DNA from: Cupriavidus sp. D39
GTDB taxonomy: Bacteria; Pseudomonadota; Gammaproteobacteria; Burkholderiales; Burkholderiaceae
Length of the DNA stretch: 64,000 bases
Direction of reading: 5' to 3'
NCBI RefSeq assembly: GCF_026627925.1
Contig: NZ_JAPNLE010000009.1
Span: 3,224,001 to 3,288,000, forward strand
Made by a program: the position numbers and the translations under genes. Within the stretch, counting starts at the first letter, position 1. Each line of letters opens with the position of its first letter. The notes under the pieces were generated by a model that searched no databases, had not been told where the DNA came from, and saw only the letters and a program-made list of their open reading frames with translations. Positions 55,347-64,000 of this stretch are shown here, piece by piece.

Positions 55347-56090
55347 CTAAGCCGCCTTCTTCGCCAACCCCAGATACGTCTCAATCACCTTCGGATTCGC
55401 CGCCAGCTCCGCCGCCGGCCCCTCCATCGCCATATCCCCTGTCTCGATCACGTACCCGTAATCCGCCACCTGCAGCGCCGCCCGCGCGTTCTGCTCGATC
55501 AGCAGCGTCGCCACCCCCGTCTTGCGCAGGTCATTGATGATGTGAAAGATCTCTTTCACGATCAGCGGCGCCAGCCCCAGGCTCGGCTCATCCAGCATCA
55601 GCAGTTGCGGCTTGGCCATCAGCGCGCGGCCCACCGCCAGCATCTGGCGCTCGCCACCGGACAACGTACCGGCATCCTGCTTCGCCCGCTCCTTCAAGCG
55701 AGGGAACAGGCCGTAGACCACTTCCATCTGGTCGAGGAAATTCTTCTCGCCGGCGCGCTTGCGGCGATAGGCGCCCAGCACCAGGTTGTCCGCCACGCTC
55801 ATCGAGCCGAACAGTTCGCGCTTCTCCGGCACCAGGCACATGCCGCGCGCCACGCGCCCTTCCACCGGCAGGCCGGCGAGGTCGTGGCCGAGGTAGGTCA
55901 CCGCGCCGTTGGACGAACCACTCACCGGCAGCGCGCCCATGATGGCGTTGAGCATGGTGGACTTGCCCGCGCCGTTGGGGCCGATCACCGTGACGATCTT
56001 TCCCGCCTCCACTTTCAGGTTGGCGCCGTGCACGGCTTCGACCTTGCCGTAGCGCACGTGGAGGTCCTTTACTTCCAGGATCAGGCTCAT
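55347..56090 (-). CDS. livF: Branched-chain amino acid ABC transporter ATPase (LivF type)
   Basis: This protein of 247 residues has Walker A GPNGAGKST, signature LSGGERQMLAVGRAL and Walker B LLMLDEPSLGL, with IIEQN-like LLIEQNARAAL. It begins MSLILEVKDLHVRYG at ATG 56090, ten bases after the livMG fusion. Confidence 0.95.
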   Translation of the reverse strand: MSLILEVKDLHVRYGKVEAVHGANLKVEAGKIVTVIGPNGAGKSTMLNAIMGALPVSGSSNGAVTYLGHDLAGLPVEGRVARGMCLVPEKRELFGSMSVADNLVLGAYRRKRAGEKNFLDQMEVVYGLFPRLKERAKQDAGTLSGGERQMLAVGRALMAKPQLLMLDEPSLGLAPLIVKEIFHIINDLRKTGVATLLIEQNARAALQVADYGYVIETGDMAMEGPAAELAANPKVIETYLGLAKKAA

Positions 56091-56100
56091 TGTTCTTTCC

Positions 56101-57888
56101 TTACTCCACGCCGCCGAGGTAGGCCTCGAGCACCGCCGGGTCCTTCTGCACGTCCTCGGGCACGCCCTGCGCGATGCGCGTACCAAATTCCATCACCACC
56201 AGGCGGTCCGTCAGGTTCATCACGAAGTCCATGTCGTGCTCGACCAGCAGCACGCTCATGCCCTCGCCCTTGAGCTTCTTCAGCAGCTCGGCCAGCGCCT
56301 GCTTTTCCTTGTAGCGCAGGCCTGCGGCGGGCTCATCCAGCAACAGCAGCGCGGGATCGCAGCACAGCGCGCGCGCGATCTCCAGGATGCGTTGCTGGCC
56401 CAGCGCGAGGCTGCCGGCTTCCATGTACATGCAGTCGGCCAGGCCCACGCGTTCGAGCTGGCGCGCAGCTTCGTGCAGCAGCTTCGCCTCCTCGTGCTTG
56501 TTCATGCGCAGGATCGCCGCCGTCACGCCGCCCTGCGACGCAAAGTCGCCGCGCAGGTGCGCGCCGATGGCCACGTTCTCCAGCACGGTCATGGTGGGCA
56601 GCAGATGCACATGCTGGAAGGTGCGGCCGATGCCGCGCTTGACGATCTCGCGCGAGGGCAGCCCGGAGATCTGCTCGCCGCGGTACAGCACCTCGCCGCG
56701 CGTGGCCGGCAGCACGCCGGTGACGAGGTTGAAGGTGGTGGATTTGCCCGCGCCGTTGGGGCCAATCAGGCCGATGATCTCGCCGGCGCGCACCTGGAAG
56801 CTGACGTCGTTGACCGCCACCAGCCCGCCGAACTCCTTGCGCGCCGCTTTCACATCGAGGATCAGTTCGCCGGCGTGCGGCTTCGCGCGCAACGGTAATG
56901 CGGGCGCTTGCGCCGGGGCCACCACCGGCGGGCCGTTGGGGAACAGCCTCTTAATGAACGGCCAGATGCCATCGCGCGCGTATTGCAGCAGCAGCACCAT
57001 CAGCACGCCGAACACGATGGTTTCGAAGTTGCCGTTGGCGCCCAGCAACTTGGGCAACACGCCCTGCAGCACGTCCTTCAGGATGGTTAGAATGCCGGCG
57101 CCGAGCACCGCGCCCCACACATGGCCCACGCCGCCGACCACCGCCATGAACAGGTACTCGATGCCGTAGTTCAGCCCGAATGGCGTGGGGTTCACCGCGC
57201 GCTGCAGATGCGCGTAGAGGAAGCCCGAGATGCAGGCCAGCATCGCCGCCACCACGAAGATCACCACCTTCATCCACGCGGTGTTCACGCCCATCGCCTC
57301 GGCCATGGTGCCGCCGCCCTTCAACGCGCGGATGGCGCGGCCGGGGCGCGAGTTGAGCAGGTTCTGCATGGCGATCACCGACACCAGCACCACGCCCCAG
57401 ATCAGGTAGAACATCGAACGCCCAGAGGCGAGCTCGATGCCGAGCACGTGCAGCACGGGAATGCCGTTGAGGCCATCGTACTTGCCGAGGAACTCCAGGT
57501 TGCCGAACAGGAAGAACAGCGACAGGCCCCAGGCGATCGTGGCCAGCGGCAGGTAGTGGCCGGACATGCGCATGGTGATGAGGCCGATCACGTAGGCCGA
57601 GGCCATCGTGATCACCAGCCCGACCAGCAAGCCGAGCCAGGGCGACAGCCCGAACTGCGTGGTGAGATAGGCCGTGCTGTAGGCGCCCAACCCGACGAAG
57701 GCAGCCTGGCCGAACGAGGTCATGCCGCCCACGCCGGTGAGCAGCACCAGGCCGATGGCGACAATGCTGTACAGGCCGATGTAGTTGCCCAGCGTGATCC
57801 AGAATTCGGGCGTGGGCAGCACCGGCAACAGTGCCAGCACTACCGCGAAGGCCAGCAGGAAGATTCGGTTCTTGAGGTTAGTGTTCAT
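56101..57888 (-). CDS. Fused LivM permease-LivG ATPase
   Basis: This protein of 595 residues joins two liv components. The N-terminal half (about 1-315) is a LivM-like permease (ITLGNYIGLYSIVAIGLVLL, SGHYLPLATIAW, VVGGVGHVWGAVLGAG). The C-terminal half (about 335-595) is a LivG-like ATPase with GPNGAGKSTTFNLVTG, LALGQQRILEIARAL, LLLDEPAAGL and LVEHDMDFV. The linker is Pro/Ala-rich. Both halves are in one frame without a break. It lies between livH and livF. Confidence 0.92.
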   Translation of the reverse strand: MNTNLKNRIFLLAFAVVLALLPVLPTPEFWITLGNYIGLYSIVAIGLVLLTGVGGMTSFGQAAFVGLGAYSTAYLTTQFGLSPWLGLLVGLVITMASAYVIGLITMRMSGHYLPLATIAWGLSLFFLFGNLEFLGKYDGLNGIPVLHVLGIELASGRSMFYLIWGVVLVSVIAMQNLLNSRPGRAIRALKGGGTMAEAMGVNTAWMKVVIFVVAAMLACISGFLYAHLQRAVNPTPFGLNYGIEYLFMAVVGGVGHVWGAVLGAGILTILKDVLQGVLPKLLGANGNFETIVFGVLMVLLLQYARDGIWPFIKRLFPNGPPVVAPAQAPALPLRAKPHAGELILDVKAARKEFGGLVAVNDVSFQVRAGEIIGLIGPNGAGKSTTFNLVTGVLPATRGEVLYRGEQISGLPSREIVKRGIGRTFQHVHLLPTMTVLENVAIGAHLRGDFASQGGVTAAILRMNKHEEAKLLHEAARQLERVGLADCMYMEAGSLALGQQRILEIARALCCDPALLLLDEPAAGLRYKEKQALAELLKKLKGEGMSVLLVEHDMDFVMNLTDRLVVMEFGTRIAQGVPEDVQKDPAVLEAYLGGVE

Positions 57889-57898
57889 GGCGTGCCCC

Positions 57899-58951
57899 TT
57901 ATTCCTCGTCTTCCACATGCTTGCTGGTGAGCGAGCGCCACAGCAGTACGGGCAGGATCAGGGTGAACACGATGACCTCCTTGAACGCACTGGCCCAGAA
58001 GGACGAATAGGACTCGAGCAGCCCCACCAGGATGGCGCCCGCGGCCGCCACGGGGTAGCTCACCAGGCCACCCACGATCGCGCCGACGAAGCCTTTCAGG
58101 CCGATCAGGAAACCCGATTCGTAGTACACCGTGGTCAGCGGAGCGATCAGGATCCCGCACAGCGCGCCCATTGCCGCGGCCAGCGTGAACGACAGGCGCC
58201 CGGCCTGCGTCGTGCCGATGCCAACCAGCCGCGCGCCCAGCCGATTGACCGCCGTGGCACGCAGCGCCTTGCCGGCAATCGTGCGTTCGAAGTAGAAATA
58301 CAGCCCCGCGATCAGCAATGCCGATACGCCGACCACCCAAAGGCTCTGCCCGGAGATGGTCAGGCTGCCCACTTCAAAGCGCGCCTCCGAGAATGGCGTG
58401 GTGCGCGAGCCCTCGGCGCCGAACATGACCAGCCCCAACCCCACCAGCGCAAAGTGCACGCCCACCGAGACGATCAGCAGCACCAGCGTGCTGGCTTCGG
58501 CCAGCGGCTGGTAGGCCAGGCGATACAGCATGGGCCCGAGCGGGATCACGATCAGCAGCGTCAGCGCAATCTGCGCCAGCATGGGCATCGACTGCCCGTC
58601 GAAGTTCTGCGCCAGCAGATGCACGGCCAGCGGGAAGAGCAGGTATTTGCCGGCCAGCACCGCGACTCGCCTGGGCGCGGTCCGGCGCAGCTCGGCGCTG
58701 CGCAGGATGGTGACCGTCTCGTACAGAAAGGTCAGCACGCCCATGACCAGCAGCAGCCAGCTGCTTTGCGGCGCATGGCCGGACTGGATCGCCGCCAGGG
58801 TCAGCGCGCCATAGGCGACGAACTCCCCTTGCGGAATGAAGATGACACGGGTCACCGAGAACACCAGCACCAAGGCTAGCGCGAGCAGCGCATAGATGGC
58901 GCCCGAGGTGATGCCGTCCTGCGCCAGGATGGCGGCGATCGAGAGGTCCAT
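57899..58951 (-). CDS. livH: Branched-chain amino acid ABC transporter permease (LivH type)
   Basis: This membrane protein of 350 residues starts with ILAQDGITSGAIYALLALAL and has TTVYYESGFLIGLKGFVGAI near the end, where LivH proteins contact the ATPase. It carries an unusual internal stretch (about 63-120) before QPLAEASTLVLLIVSVGVH. It is 10 bases upstream of the fusion gene. Confidence 0.92.
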   Translation of the reverse strand: MDLSIAAILAQDGITSGAIYALLALALVLVFSVTRVIFIPQGEFVAYGALTLAAIQSGHAPQSSWLLLVMGVLTFLYETVTILRSAELRRTAPRRVAVLAGKYLLFPLAVHLLAQNFDGQSMPMLAQIALTLLIVIPLGPMLYRLAYQPLAEASTLVLLIVSVGVHFALVGLGLVMFGAEGSRTTPFSEARFEVGSLTISGQSLWVVGVSALLIAGLYFYFERTIAGKALRATAVNRLGARLVGIGTTQAGRLSFTLAAAMGALCGILIAPLTTVYYESGFLIGLKGFVGAIVGGLVSYPVAAAGAILVGLLESYSSFWASAFKEVIVFTLILPVLLWRSLTSKHVEDEE

Positions 58952-59301
58952 TGTCTCCTCGTATTGTTGGTGAGTCCGGCCGGCGGAGGGAGGCCGGCTA
59001 GCTTGTGAAACTACAAATTACGAAATATGAAACAACTTACGCATAGCGGAAATCCCGAGGAACCCTTAGCTTGCGCAGTGCCGCATCGGTGATTTGACAT
59101 GAGAGGCGGGAAACTCGGTGTATGACGGGTGCAGCATATCCGCAGCGCACCATGACCGTCATCTCGTTTCGCTCGCCCGGACCAACGCCAAATTCATTAA
59201 CACGTTAAAGATCACGCATGGCGGATGCGGTGTCAAGTACGGGATTGCCTGTAGTAGCGCAGTAGTGCAGTGGCGTGGGACCGCGTGGGATGGCGCGCAA
59301 C
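58952..59301. other. Gap between livH and the next binding protein
   Basis: About 350 bases without a gene. A short AT-rich segment near 59010-59040 (around GAAATATGAAACAACTTA) is the likely livH promoter region. The palindrome TTAACACGTTAA lies at about 59197-59208. Confidence 0.45.
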
Positions 59302-59330
59302 AAAAAAGGCGCATGGCTGGCCATGCGCCC
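59302..59330 (-). terminator. Terminator of the binding protein gene
   Basis: GGCGCATGG pairs with CCATGCGCC around CTGG; six T follow on the minus strand. It is 32 bases from the stop codon. Confidence 0.85.
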
Positions 59331-59361
59331 TCGTTGCATCAATGCAGCCAGTCTTTGCCGC

Positions 59362-60513
59362 CTACTTGGTCTGCAGCTTCCACTTGCCGTCGGCGATCTC
59401 CACCATCACGCGCGCGCGCTGGTCCAGGCCAAGGTGGTCGGTCGGCGTCATGTTCATGATGCCGTGGGAGATCGGCAGCTCCCTGGTTTGCTCCATGGCA
59501 TCGCGCAGCGCCTTGCGGAACTCCTTGGTGCCCGGCTGGCCCTTCTTCAGCGCCTCGGGAATGGCTCGCTGCAGCAGCAGGCCGGCATCCCAGGCATGGC
59601 CGCCAAAGGTTGAGACCTGGCCGCCAAACGCCTTCTCGTATGCCGTCTTATAGCTGATGGCAGGCTTCTTCACCGGGTTGGTGTCGGGCAGTTGCTCGGC
59701 CACCAGCAGCGGGCCGGCCGGCAGGAACGTACCTTCGCAATCCTTGCCGCACACGCGCAGGAAATCGGCGTTGGCCACACCATGGGTCTGGTAGATCTTG
59801 CCCTTCCAGCCACGCTCCTTGAGCGCCTTGGCAGGCAGCGCAGCGGGCGTACCCGAGCCTGCGATCAGGACCGCGTCGGGGTTGCTGCCCATCATCTTGA
59901 GCACCTGGCCGGTGACCGAAGTGTCGGTGCGCGCAAAGCGTTCATTGGCCACCACCTTGAGCTTGCGCATCTCGCCGACCTTGGCGAACTCCTGCGCCCA
60001 GCTATCGCCATAGGCATCCGCGAAGCCGATAAAGGCGACCGTCTTCACGTTGTGGTTGGTCATGTGCTCGGCAATGGCGGTCGCCATGTGCGAGTCGTTC
60101 TGCGGCGTCTTGAAAACCCAGGCGCGCTTGGCATCCATCGGCTCGATGATGCGGGCCGAGGCGGCCAGCGTGATCATCGGCGTCTCGTTCTCGGCGACGA
60201 CGTCCACCATGGCCAGCGAGTTCGGCGTGACGGTGGAGCCCACGATCACGTCGACCTTGTCTTCGCTGATCAGCTTGCGCGTGTTCTTGACCGCGGTGGT
60301 GGTGTCCGACGCATCGTCGAGCACGATGTACTCGATCTTCTTGCCAGCGATCTCCTTGGGCAGCAGCGAGATGGTGTTCTTCTCGGGGATGCCCAGCGAG
60401 GCCGCGGGCCCCGTGGCCGATAGCGTTACCCCGACTTTGACCTGTGCGCTGGCGGTGCCGGCGCACAGGCTGGCGGCAGCGAGAGCCAGCAGGCTGGCGC
60501 GCTTGAATGTCAT
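59362..60513 (-). CDS. Branched-chain amino acid-type ABC transporter binding protein
   Basis: This protein of 383 residues has a signal peptide (SLLALAAASLCAGTASAQ), then VKVGVTLSATGPAASLGIPE and a LivK-like body (KLISEDKVDVIVGSTVTP, IGFADAYGDSWAQEF). A pair of cysteines (CGKDCEG) in the second lobe may form a disulfide. ATG 60513 has GGGAGAC upstream. It follows the liv operon at 55-59 kb and probably supplies it. Confidence 0.9.
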   Translation of the reverse strand: MTFKRASLLALAAASLCAGTASAQVKVGVTLSATGPAASLGIPEKNTISLLPKEIAGKKIEYIVLDDASDTTTAVKNTRKLISEDKVDVIVGSTVTPNSLAMVDVVAENETPMITLAASARIIEPMDAKRAWVFKTPQNDSHMATAIAEHMTNHNVKTVAFIGFADAYGDSWAQEFAKVGEMRKLKVVANERFARTDTSVTGQVLKMMGSNPDAVLIAGSGTPAALPAKALKERGWKGKIYQTHGVANADFLRVCGKDCEGTFLPAGPLLVAEQLPDTNPVKKPAISYKTAYEKAFGGQVSTFGGHAWDAGLLLQRAIPEALKKGQPGTKEFRKALRDAMEQTRELPISHGIMNMTPTDHLGLDQRARVMVEIADGKWKLQTK

Positions 60514-60920
60514 CGTGTCTCCCTCCATTGCGGCAAACGGAAGAGGAATCCGTGTCGGCTCGCGGCCGGTCGGATGCCTCAATCTGGTCTTCTGGTCTGT
60601 CTTGTCCTGGCGGATCTTATTGTGCCGGTGCCCTTTCGTTGCTCTTTCAGGCCCGTATCCAGGCGCAACGCTGGCGCCTGCCTGCAACCCCGGGGCGATG
60701 GGCGAATCCGAATCCGCCCTGCCCCATCTCCCGTCCGGCGCGTGATCCCCGACGGCGCTCGGCCAGGCTCGCCAAACAGTTCCATGGCGCGCCACGCCGG
60801 CGGCTCATTCACCGACCGCTCGGTCGGGAATGCGTAGCGAGTCTAGCAACAGGCATATCCCCGGGCTAGCGGGATTAACCCGCATCGCAGCATGCAAGCG
60901 ACACGGCTGCATATTGACGC
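60514..60920. other. Gap before the binding protein gene
   Basis: 407 bases between the binding protein and the TSUP permease, both on the minus strand. Short open frames here lack similarity and ribosome sites. The binding protein's promoter must lie here; no clear hexamers were seen. Confidence 0.4.
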
Positions 60921-61679
60921 TCATCGGCCGAACGCATCCCAGGCCGTCTTCACGATCAACCCAGCCACCACCACGATGAACACGCGCCGCACGAAAGCGC
61001 TGCCGTGCTTGAGCGCGAGGCGGCTGCCGATCTGGCTGCCGGCCACGTTGGCCAAGGCCATGACCAGCCCGAGCTGCCACCAGACATGCCCCTTCGCCGC
61101 CAGCAGCAGCAAGGCCGCCAGGTTGGTGGCGAAGTTGACCACCTTGGTCGATGCCGAGGCGTGCAGGAAGTCGTAGCCGAACACACGCACGAACACGATC
61201 ATCAGGAAACTGCCGGTGCCCGGCCCGAACACGCCGTCGTAAAAGCCGATCACGGCCCCCGCCAGCAAGGCCGCAGCGCGCTCCTTGCCGCCCGAGAGCG
61301 ACGGTGCGTGCTCGGTGCCCAGGCTCTTCTTGGCCACCGTATAGACCAGCAGGGTCACCAGGATAAAGGGCAGCGACTTGCGCAGCGGCTCCGCGGGGAT
61401 CAGCGTGAGCGCGTAGGCGCCCGCCATCGAGAAGGCAAAGGCCGACAGCATCGTCGGCAAGGTCGCGCCCCAGTAGATGCGCACGCTGCGCCCATAGCGC
61501 AACGCCGCATTGGTGGTACCCGCCAGCGACGCCACTTTGCTGGTGCCGAGCAGCGTGGCCGGCGGCATATTGGGATAAGCCGAAAACAGCGCGGGGATCT
61601 GCACCAGGCCACCACCGCCGGCGACAGCATCGATCAGGCCGGCAAGAAAAGCGGCAACAGCAAGAAACGCGAATTCCAT
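60921..61679 (-). CDS. TSUP-family (TauE/SafE) membrane permease
   Basis: This protein of 252 residues with about eight helices has the family repeats GLIDAVAGGGGLVQIPAL and GFYDGVFGPGTGSFLMIVF. These proteins export or import sulfur-containing or organic anions. ATG 61679 is chosen. Substrate unknown. Confidence 0.9.
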   Translation of the reverse strand: MEFAFLAVAAFLAGLIDAVAGGGGLVQIPALFSAYPNMPPATLLGTSKVASLAGTTNAALRYGRSVRIYWGATLPTMLSAFAFSMAGAYALTLIPAEPLRKSLPFILVTLLVYTVAKKSLGTEHAPSLSGGKERAAALLAGAVIGFYDGVFGPGTGSFLMIVFVRVFGYDFLHASASTKVVNFATNLAALLLLAAKGHVWWQLGLVMALANVAGSQIGSRLALKHGSAFVRRVFIVVVAGLIVKTAWDAFGR

Positions 61680-61752
61680 GGCCGCGGGGAGACGAAAGAA
61701 GAGAAAACGGAGGGAAGGCGGCGAAACAAGCGCGGCAGGCGCGCTGAACGGG

Positions 61753-62319
61753 TCAGCCCAGCATCTTGGTGGCTGGTGACAAATTGCGATGCCACAGGCC
61801 GCTGGCATGCGGCTCGAAGCCCGCCGCCGCCGCCTGCGGCACAGCCAGCAGCGCCGGCGCCAGCAACAGGTGGCGCACGCCGTGCGCGCGGCACCAGTCG
61901 GCCAGCAGGCCGCAGCAATCCAGCAGCAAGGCGGCGCCCCTGTCCGCCGGCACGTCACCTGCCCACCATTCGGTGGCAAGCGCCGCGAGGCCGGCAAGTT
62001 CGAGGTGAGGCATCAGCGTAACGGGCAGGCAACCGAGCAGATCCGGGCCGGCACTGTCCTGTGCCACCACACAGGCCCCACGCTCAGGCCGGGCAAGCAG
62101 CCCCTCCAGCAGCGCCTGCCGGGCACGCGCCGCCGGCACGGGCAATGCGTGCCGTGATTGCAGCCAGGCGCCCAGGCTCTGCGCATCGGCAGTGCCGGCC
62201 AGGAGTATCGAGGCCGGGGGAATGGCGGATTCAGGCGAGGAAGGAATTGGAGAGGGGAATCTGAAGGCATGGCGGGCTCGATGGCAAGGCCGCATTGTCG
62301 CATGCGCAGTCGGTGTCAT
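61753..62319 (-). CDS. Hypothetical GNAT-like protein
   Basis: This open frame of 188 residues has a region resembling the end of a GNAT acetyltransferase (RGAALLLDCCGLLADWCRAHG, FEPHASGLWHRNL). The N-terminal 40 residues are Pro/Ser/Arg-rich and the true start may be ATG 62295 or later. It lies 73 bases upstream of the TSUP gene on the same strand. Confidence 0.55.
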   Translation of the reverse strand: MTPTAHATMRPCHRARHAFRFPSPIPSSPESAIPPASILLAGTADAQSLGAWLQSRHALPVPAARARQALLEGLLARPERGACVVAQDSAGPDLLGCLPVTLMPHLELAGLAALATEWWAGDVPADRGAALLLDCCGLLADWCRAHGVRHLLLAPALLAVPQAAAAGFEPHASGLWHRNLSPATKMLG

Positions 62320-62383
62320 TTATCGGCGATTCCGCATGGCGAAAACGTCACGCACCAGAAACGAGCATAAAAAGCGGGCATTA

Positions 62384-62417
62384 AAAAAGGCGTTGCCGAG
62401 GATCACCCAGCAACGCC
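62384..62417 (-). terminator. Terminator of the second liv permease operon
   Basis: GGCGTTGC pairs with GCAACGCC, followed on the minus strand by TTTTTTAATG. It lies 165 bases after the livM stop. Confidence 0.75.
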
Positions 62418-62581
62418 CTTATCTTATATTGACACTGCAGCCTAGTGACTGCGCGCCTGTCGTCTCCTCGCTTCCGCCTCCATTTAACCTGCGAAAACCG
62501 TATATGGAATGTAACGAAGCGGTGCGTTTCGAGCAAGCTAGAAGAAACCCTAGCCCCAAAATCGGGCATGTCGACCGACGA

Positions 62582-63610
62582 TCACTCCCGGGGCTTCCCA
62601 AAGCGCGCAAGAAGCTCGCCCATGATGCCGCGGCGGAACGTCAGCACGCAGATCACGAAGATCACGCCGGTCACCATTGTGACGGATTCGCCCAGTGAGT
62701 TGAACCACTCGATGCCCGTCGTCGAGGCCAGGAAGCTGCCGATGTCGCCGAGCTTGTTTTCCAGGGCCACCACCACGAAAGCGCCGACCAGCGGGCCGGA
62801 AAGCGTGCCCAGGCCGCCCACCAGCGTCATCAGGATCACCGAGCCCGACATCGACCAGTGCACGTCGGTCAGCGTGGCAAAGCCCAGCACCAGCGCCTTG
62901 ATCGATCCCGCCAGCCCGGAAAGCGCCGCCGACAGCACAAACACCATCAGCTTGAAGCGATCCGTATCGTAGCCCAGCGAAATGGTGCGCGGCTCGTTTT
63001 CCTTGATCGCCTTGAGGATCTGCCCGAACGGCGAATGCACGGTCCGCACGATCAGCGCGAAGGCCGCCACGATGATCGCCAGCGCCACGTAATACAGCGT
63101 CAGATCGTTGGCTAGGGACAACACCCCGAACAGCTTGCCACGCGGAATGCCCTGCAAGCCATCCTCGCCCCCGGTGTAGGGGACCTGCAGGCAGAAGAAG
63201 AACAGCATCTGCGCCAGCGCCAGCGTGATCATCGAGAAGTAGATGCCCTGCCGGCGAATCGCGATGTAGCCGACCACATACCCGATCAAGGCGCCCGCCA
63301 GCGTGCCCAGCACCAGCCCGACCTCCGGCGTGACGCCCCACACCTTCATCGCATGCCCGGCCGTATAGGCCGCGCCGCCGAAGAAGGCCGCATGGCCGAA
63401 CGACAGCAGCCCGGTATAGCCGATCAGCAGGTTGAAGGCGCACGCGAACAGCGCGAAGCACAGCACCTTGAGCACGAACACCGGATACGCCCCGGCCACC
63501 GGCGCCAGGATCAGCGCTGCCAGCAACAATCCGTACAACAGTTTCTTCTGCACGCCCCGCCCCTGTCTTGTCTGCCCCGCGGCCACTGCCGCGCCGGTTG
63601 GTTGGTTCAT
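62582..63610 (-). CDS. livM: Branched-chain amino acid ABC transporter permease (LivM type)
   Basis: This protein of 342 residues has LLIGYTGLLSFGHAAFFGGA, SLGYDTDRFKLMVFVLSA and VLMTLVGGLGTLSGPLVGA-like ILMTLVGGLGTLSG, typical of LivM. ATG 63610 overlaps the stop of the reconstructed livH by one base (TGATG), so the two are coupled. GGAGAAG precedes the start. Confidence 0.95.
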   Translation of the reverse strand: MNQPTGAAVAAGQTRQGRGVQKKLLYGLLLAALILAPVAGAYPVFVLKVLCFALFACAFNLLIGYTGLLSFGHAAFFGGAAYTAGHAMKVWGVTPEVGLVLGTLAGALIGYVVGYIAIRRQGIYFSMITLALAQMLFFFCLQVPYTGGEDGLQGIPRGKLFGVLSLANDLTLYYVALAIIVAAFALIVRTVHSPFGQILKAIKENEPRTISLGYDTDRFKLMVFVLSAALSGLAGSIKALVLGFATLTDVHWSMSGSVILMTLVGGLGTLSGPLVGAFVVVALENKLGDIGSFLASTTGIEWFNSLGESVTMVTGVIFVICVLTFRRGIMGELLARFGKPRE

Positions 63611-64000
63611 CACTTCTCCTCCCGAACAGCCCGGCCGGGCGCAGCATCAGCACGATCACCATGATGAAGAACACGACCGTGGAGGAGGCCTCCGGATAGA
63701 ACACCTTGGTCAGGCCCTCGATCACCCCCAGGCCGAGGCCGGTGAGGATCGAGCCCATGATCGAGCCCATCCCGCCGATCACCACCACCGCGAACACGAT
63801 GATGATCAGGTTCTGCCCCATCAGCGGCGAGATCTGGATCACCGGCGCCGCCAGCACGCCGGCAAACGCCGCCAGCGCCACGCCGAAGCCATAGGTCAGC
63901 GTCACCATCAGCGGCACGTTGACGCCGAACGCCTCCACCAGCTTGGGGTTCTCCGTGCCGGCGCGCAGATAGGCGCCCAGCTTGGTCTTCTCGATCAGGT
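63610..64000 (-). CDS. livH: Branched-chain amino acid ABC transporter permease (LivH type), partial
   Basis: The gene runs off the right edge. The visible part has MEAFGVNVPLMVTLTYGFGV, SPLMGQNLIIIVFAVVVIGG and GSIMGSILTGLGLGVIEGL, the LivH C-terminal pattern. The frame breaks near the end at the CCC run 63621-63623: one added base gives LRPAGLFGEEK-stop, overlapping the livM start. As written it reads on into livM. Confidence 0.88.
   Translation of the reverse strand, partial: PDREDQAGRLSARRHGEPQAGGGVRRQRAADGDADLWLRRGAGGVCRRAGGAGDPDLAADGAEPDHHRVRGGGDRRDGLDHGLDPHRPRPGGDRGPDQGVLSGGLLHGRVLHHGDRADAAPGRAVREEK

Noticed and set aside
62550..63938. A long frame running from livH through livM in the wrong register
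   Set aside because: After about residue 108 the sequence becomes Arg/Gly-rich; livM is clear in another frame and a one-base correction ends livH normally.

Overview
The window is chromosomal DNA from a high-GC betaproteobacterium. The best match is Cupriavidus or a close Burkholderiaceae relative. The reasons are the mnmG-rsmG-parA-parB / atpIBEFHAGDC block, a PutA with an N-terminal ribbon-helix-helix, a Bug-type binding protein, several branched-chain amino acid (liv-type) ABC transporter parts and a tandem glycine riboswitch before gcvT. Three parS-like sites (two exact) and the parAB genes suggest that the replication origin is not far away. No insertion sequence, prophage or CRISPR array was seen.

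Layout. 0-4.4 kb: tRNA-Arg(CCG), a membrane-anchored diheme cytochrome c, hemN behind an FNR-type promoter, and a lone periplasmic binding protein. 4.4-8.1 kb: a histidine kinase and response regulator, divergent from a Spy-like periplasmic protein overlapping a Tat-exported intradiol dioxygenase-like protein. 8.1-11 kb: rep helicase and a small glycine-zipper lipoprotein. 11-18.1 kb: glycine riboswitch, gcvT-gcvH-gcvP, a DUF421 membrane protein and sdaA. Together these take glycine to one-carbon units and serine to pyruvate. 18.1-21.4 kb: EthD-like protein, ETHE1-like persulfide dioxygenase, OsmC protein and a secreted FAD oxidoreductase. 21.4-25.8 kb: a YbdK-type carboxylate-amine ligase coupled to a CPA2 antiporter, then a TPR protein. 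26.0-26.6 kb: a Phd/RelE-type toxin-antitoxin pair. 26.8-38.9 kb, minus strand: a branched-chain amino acid binding protein, putA, priA, hemE, an alpha/beta hydrolase, a CoA-binding protein and a broken DUF3298-like gene. 39.5-47.1 kb: the complete ATP synthase operon. 47.5-52.1 kb: parB, parA, rsmG, mnmG and parS sites. 52.1-55.1 kb: N-formylglutamate amidohydrolase, a Bug protein and a divergent LysR regulator. 55.3-64.0 kb: a liv transporter with a LivM-LivG fusion, a further binding protein, a TSUP permease, a GNAT-like protein and the end of a second liv permease pair.

A striking feature is quality rather than biology. At least a dozen reading frames, including gcvT, hemE, atpH, parA and rsmG, are broken, nearly always by loss of a single base in a short homopolymer, mostly C or G runs. 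Essential genes are affected, so most of these are probably sequencing or consensus errors. The frameshifted genes are therefore annotated across their whole reconstructed extent, with the break located.

The most interesting biological leads are the Pro/Gly-rich kinase/regulator/Spy-like/dioxygenase module with its inverted-repeat operator, the exact FNR promoter geometry in front of hemN, the PutA and toxin-antitoxin operators, the three parS-like sites around mnmG, and the YbdK-antiporter pair.
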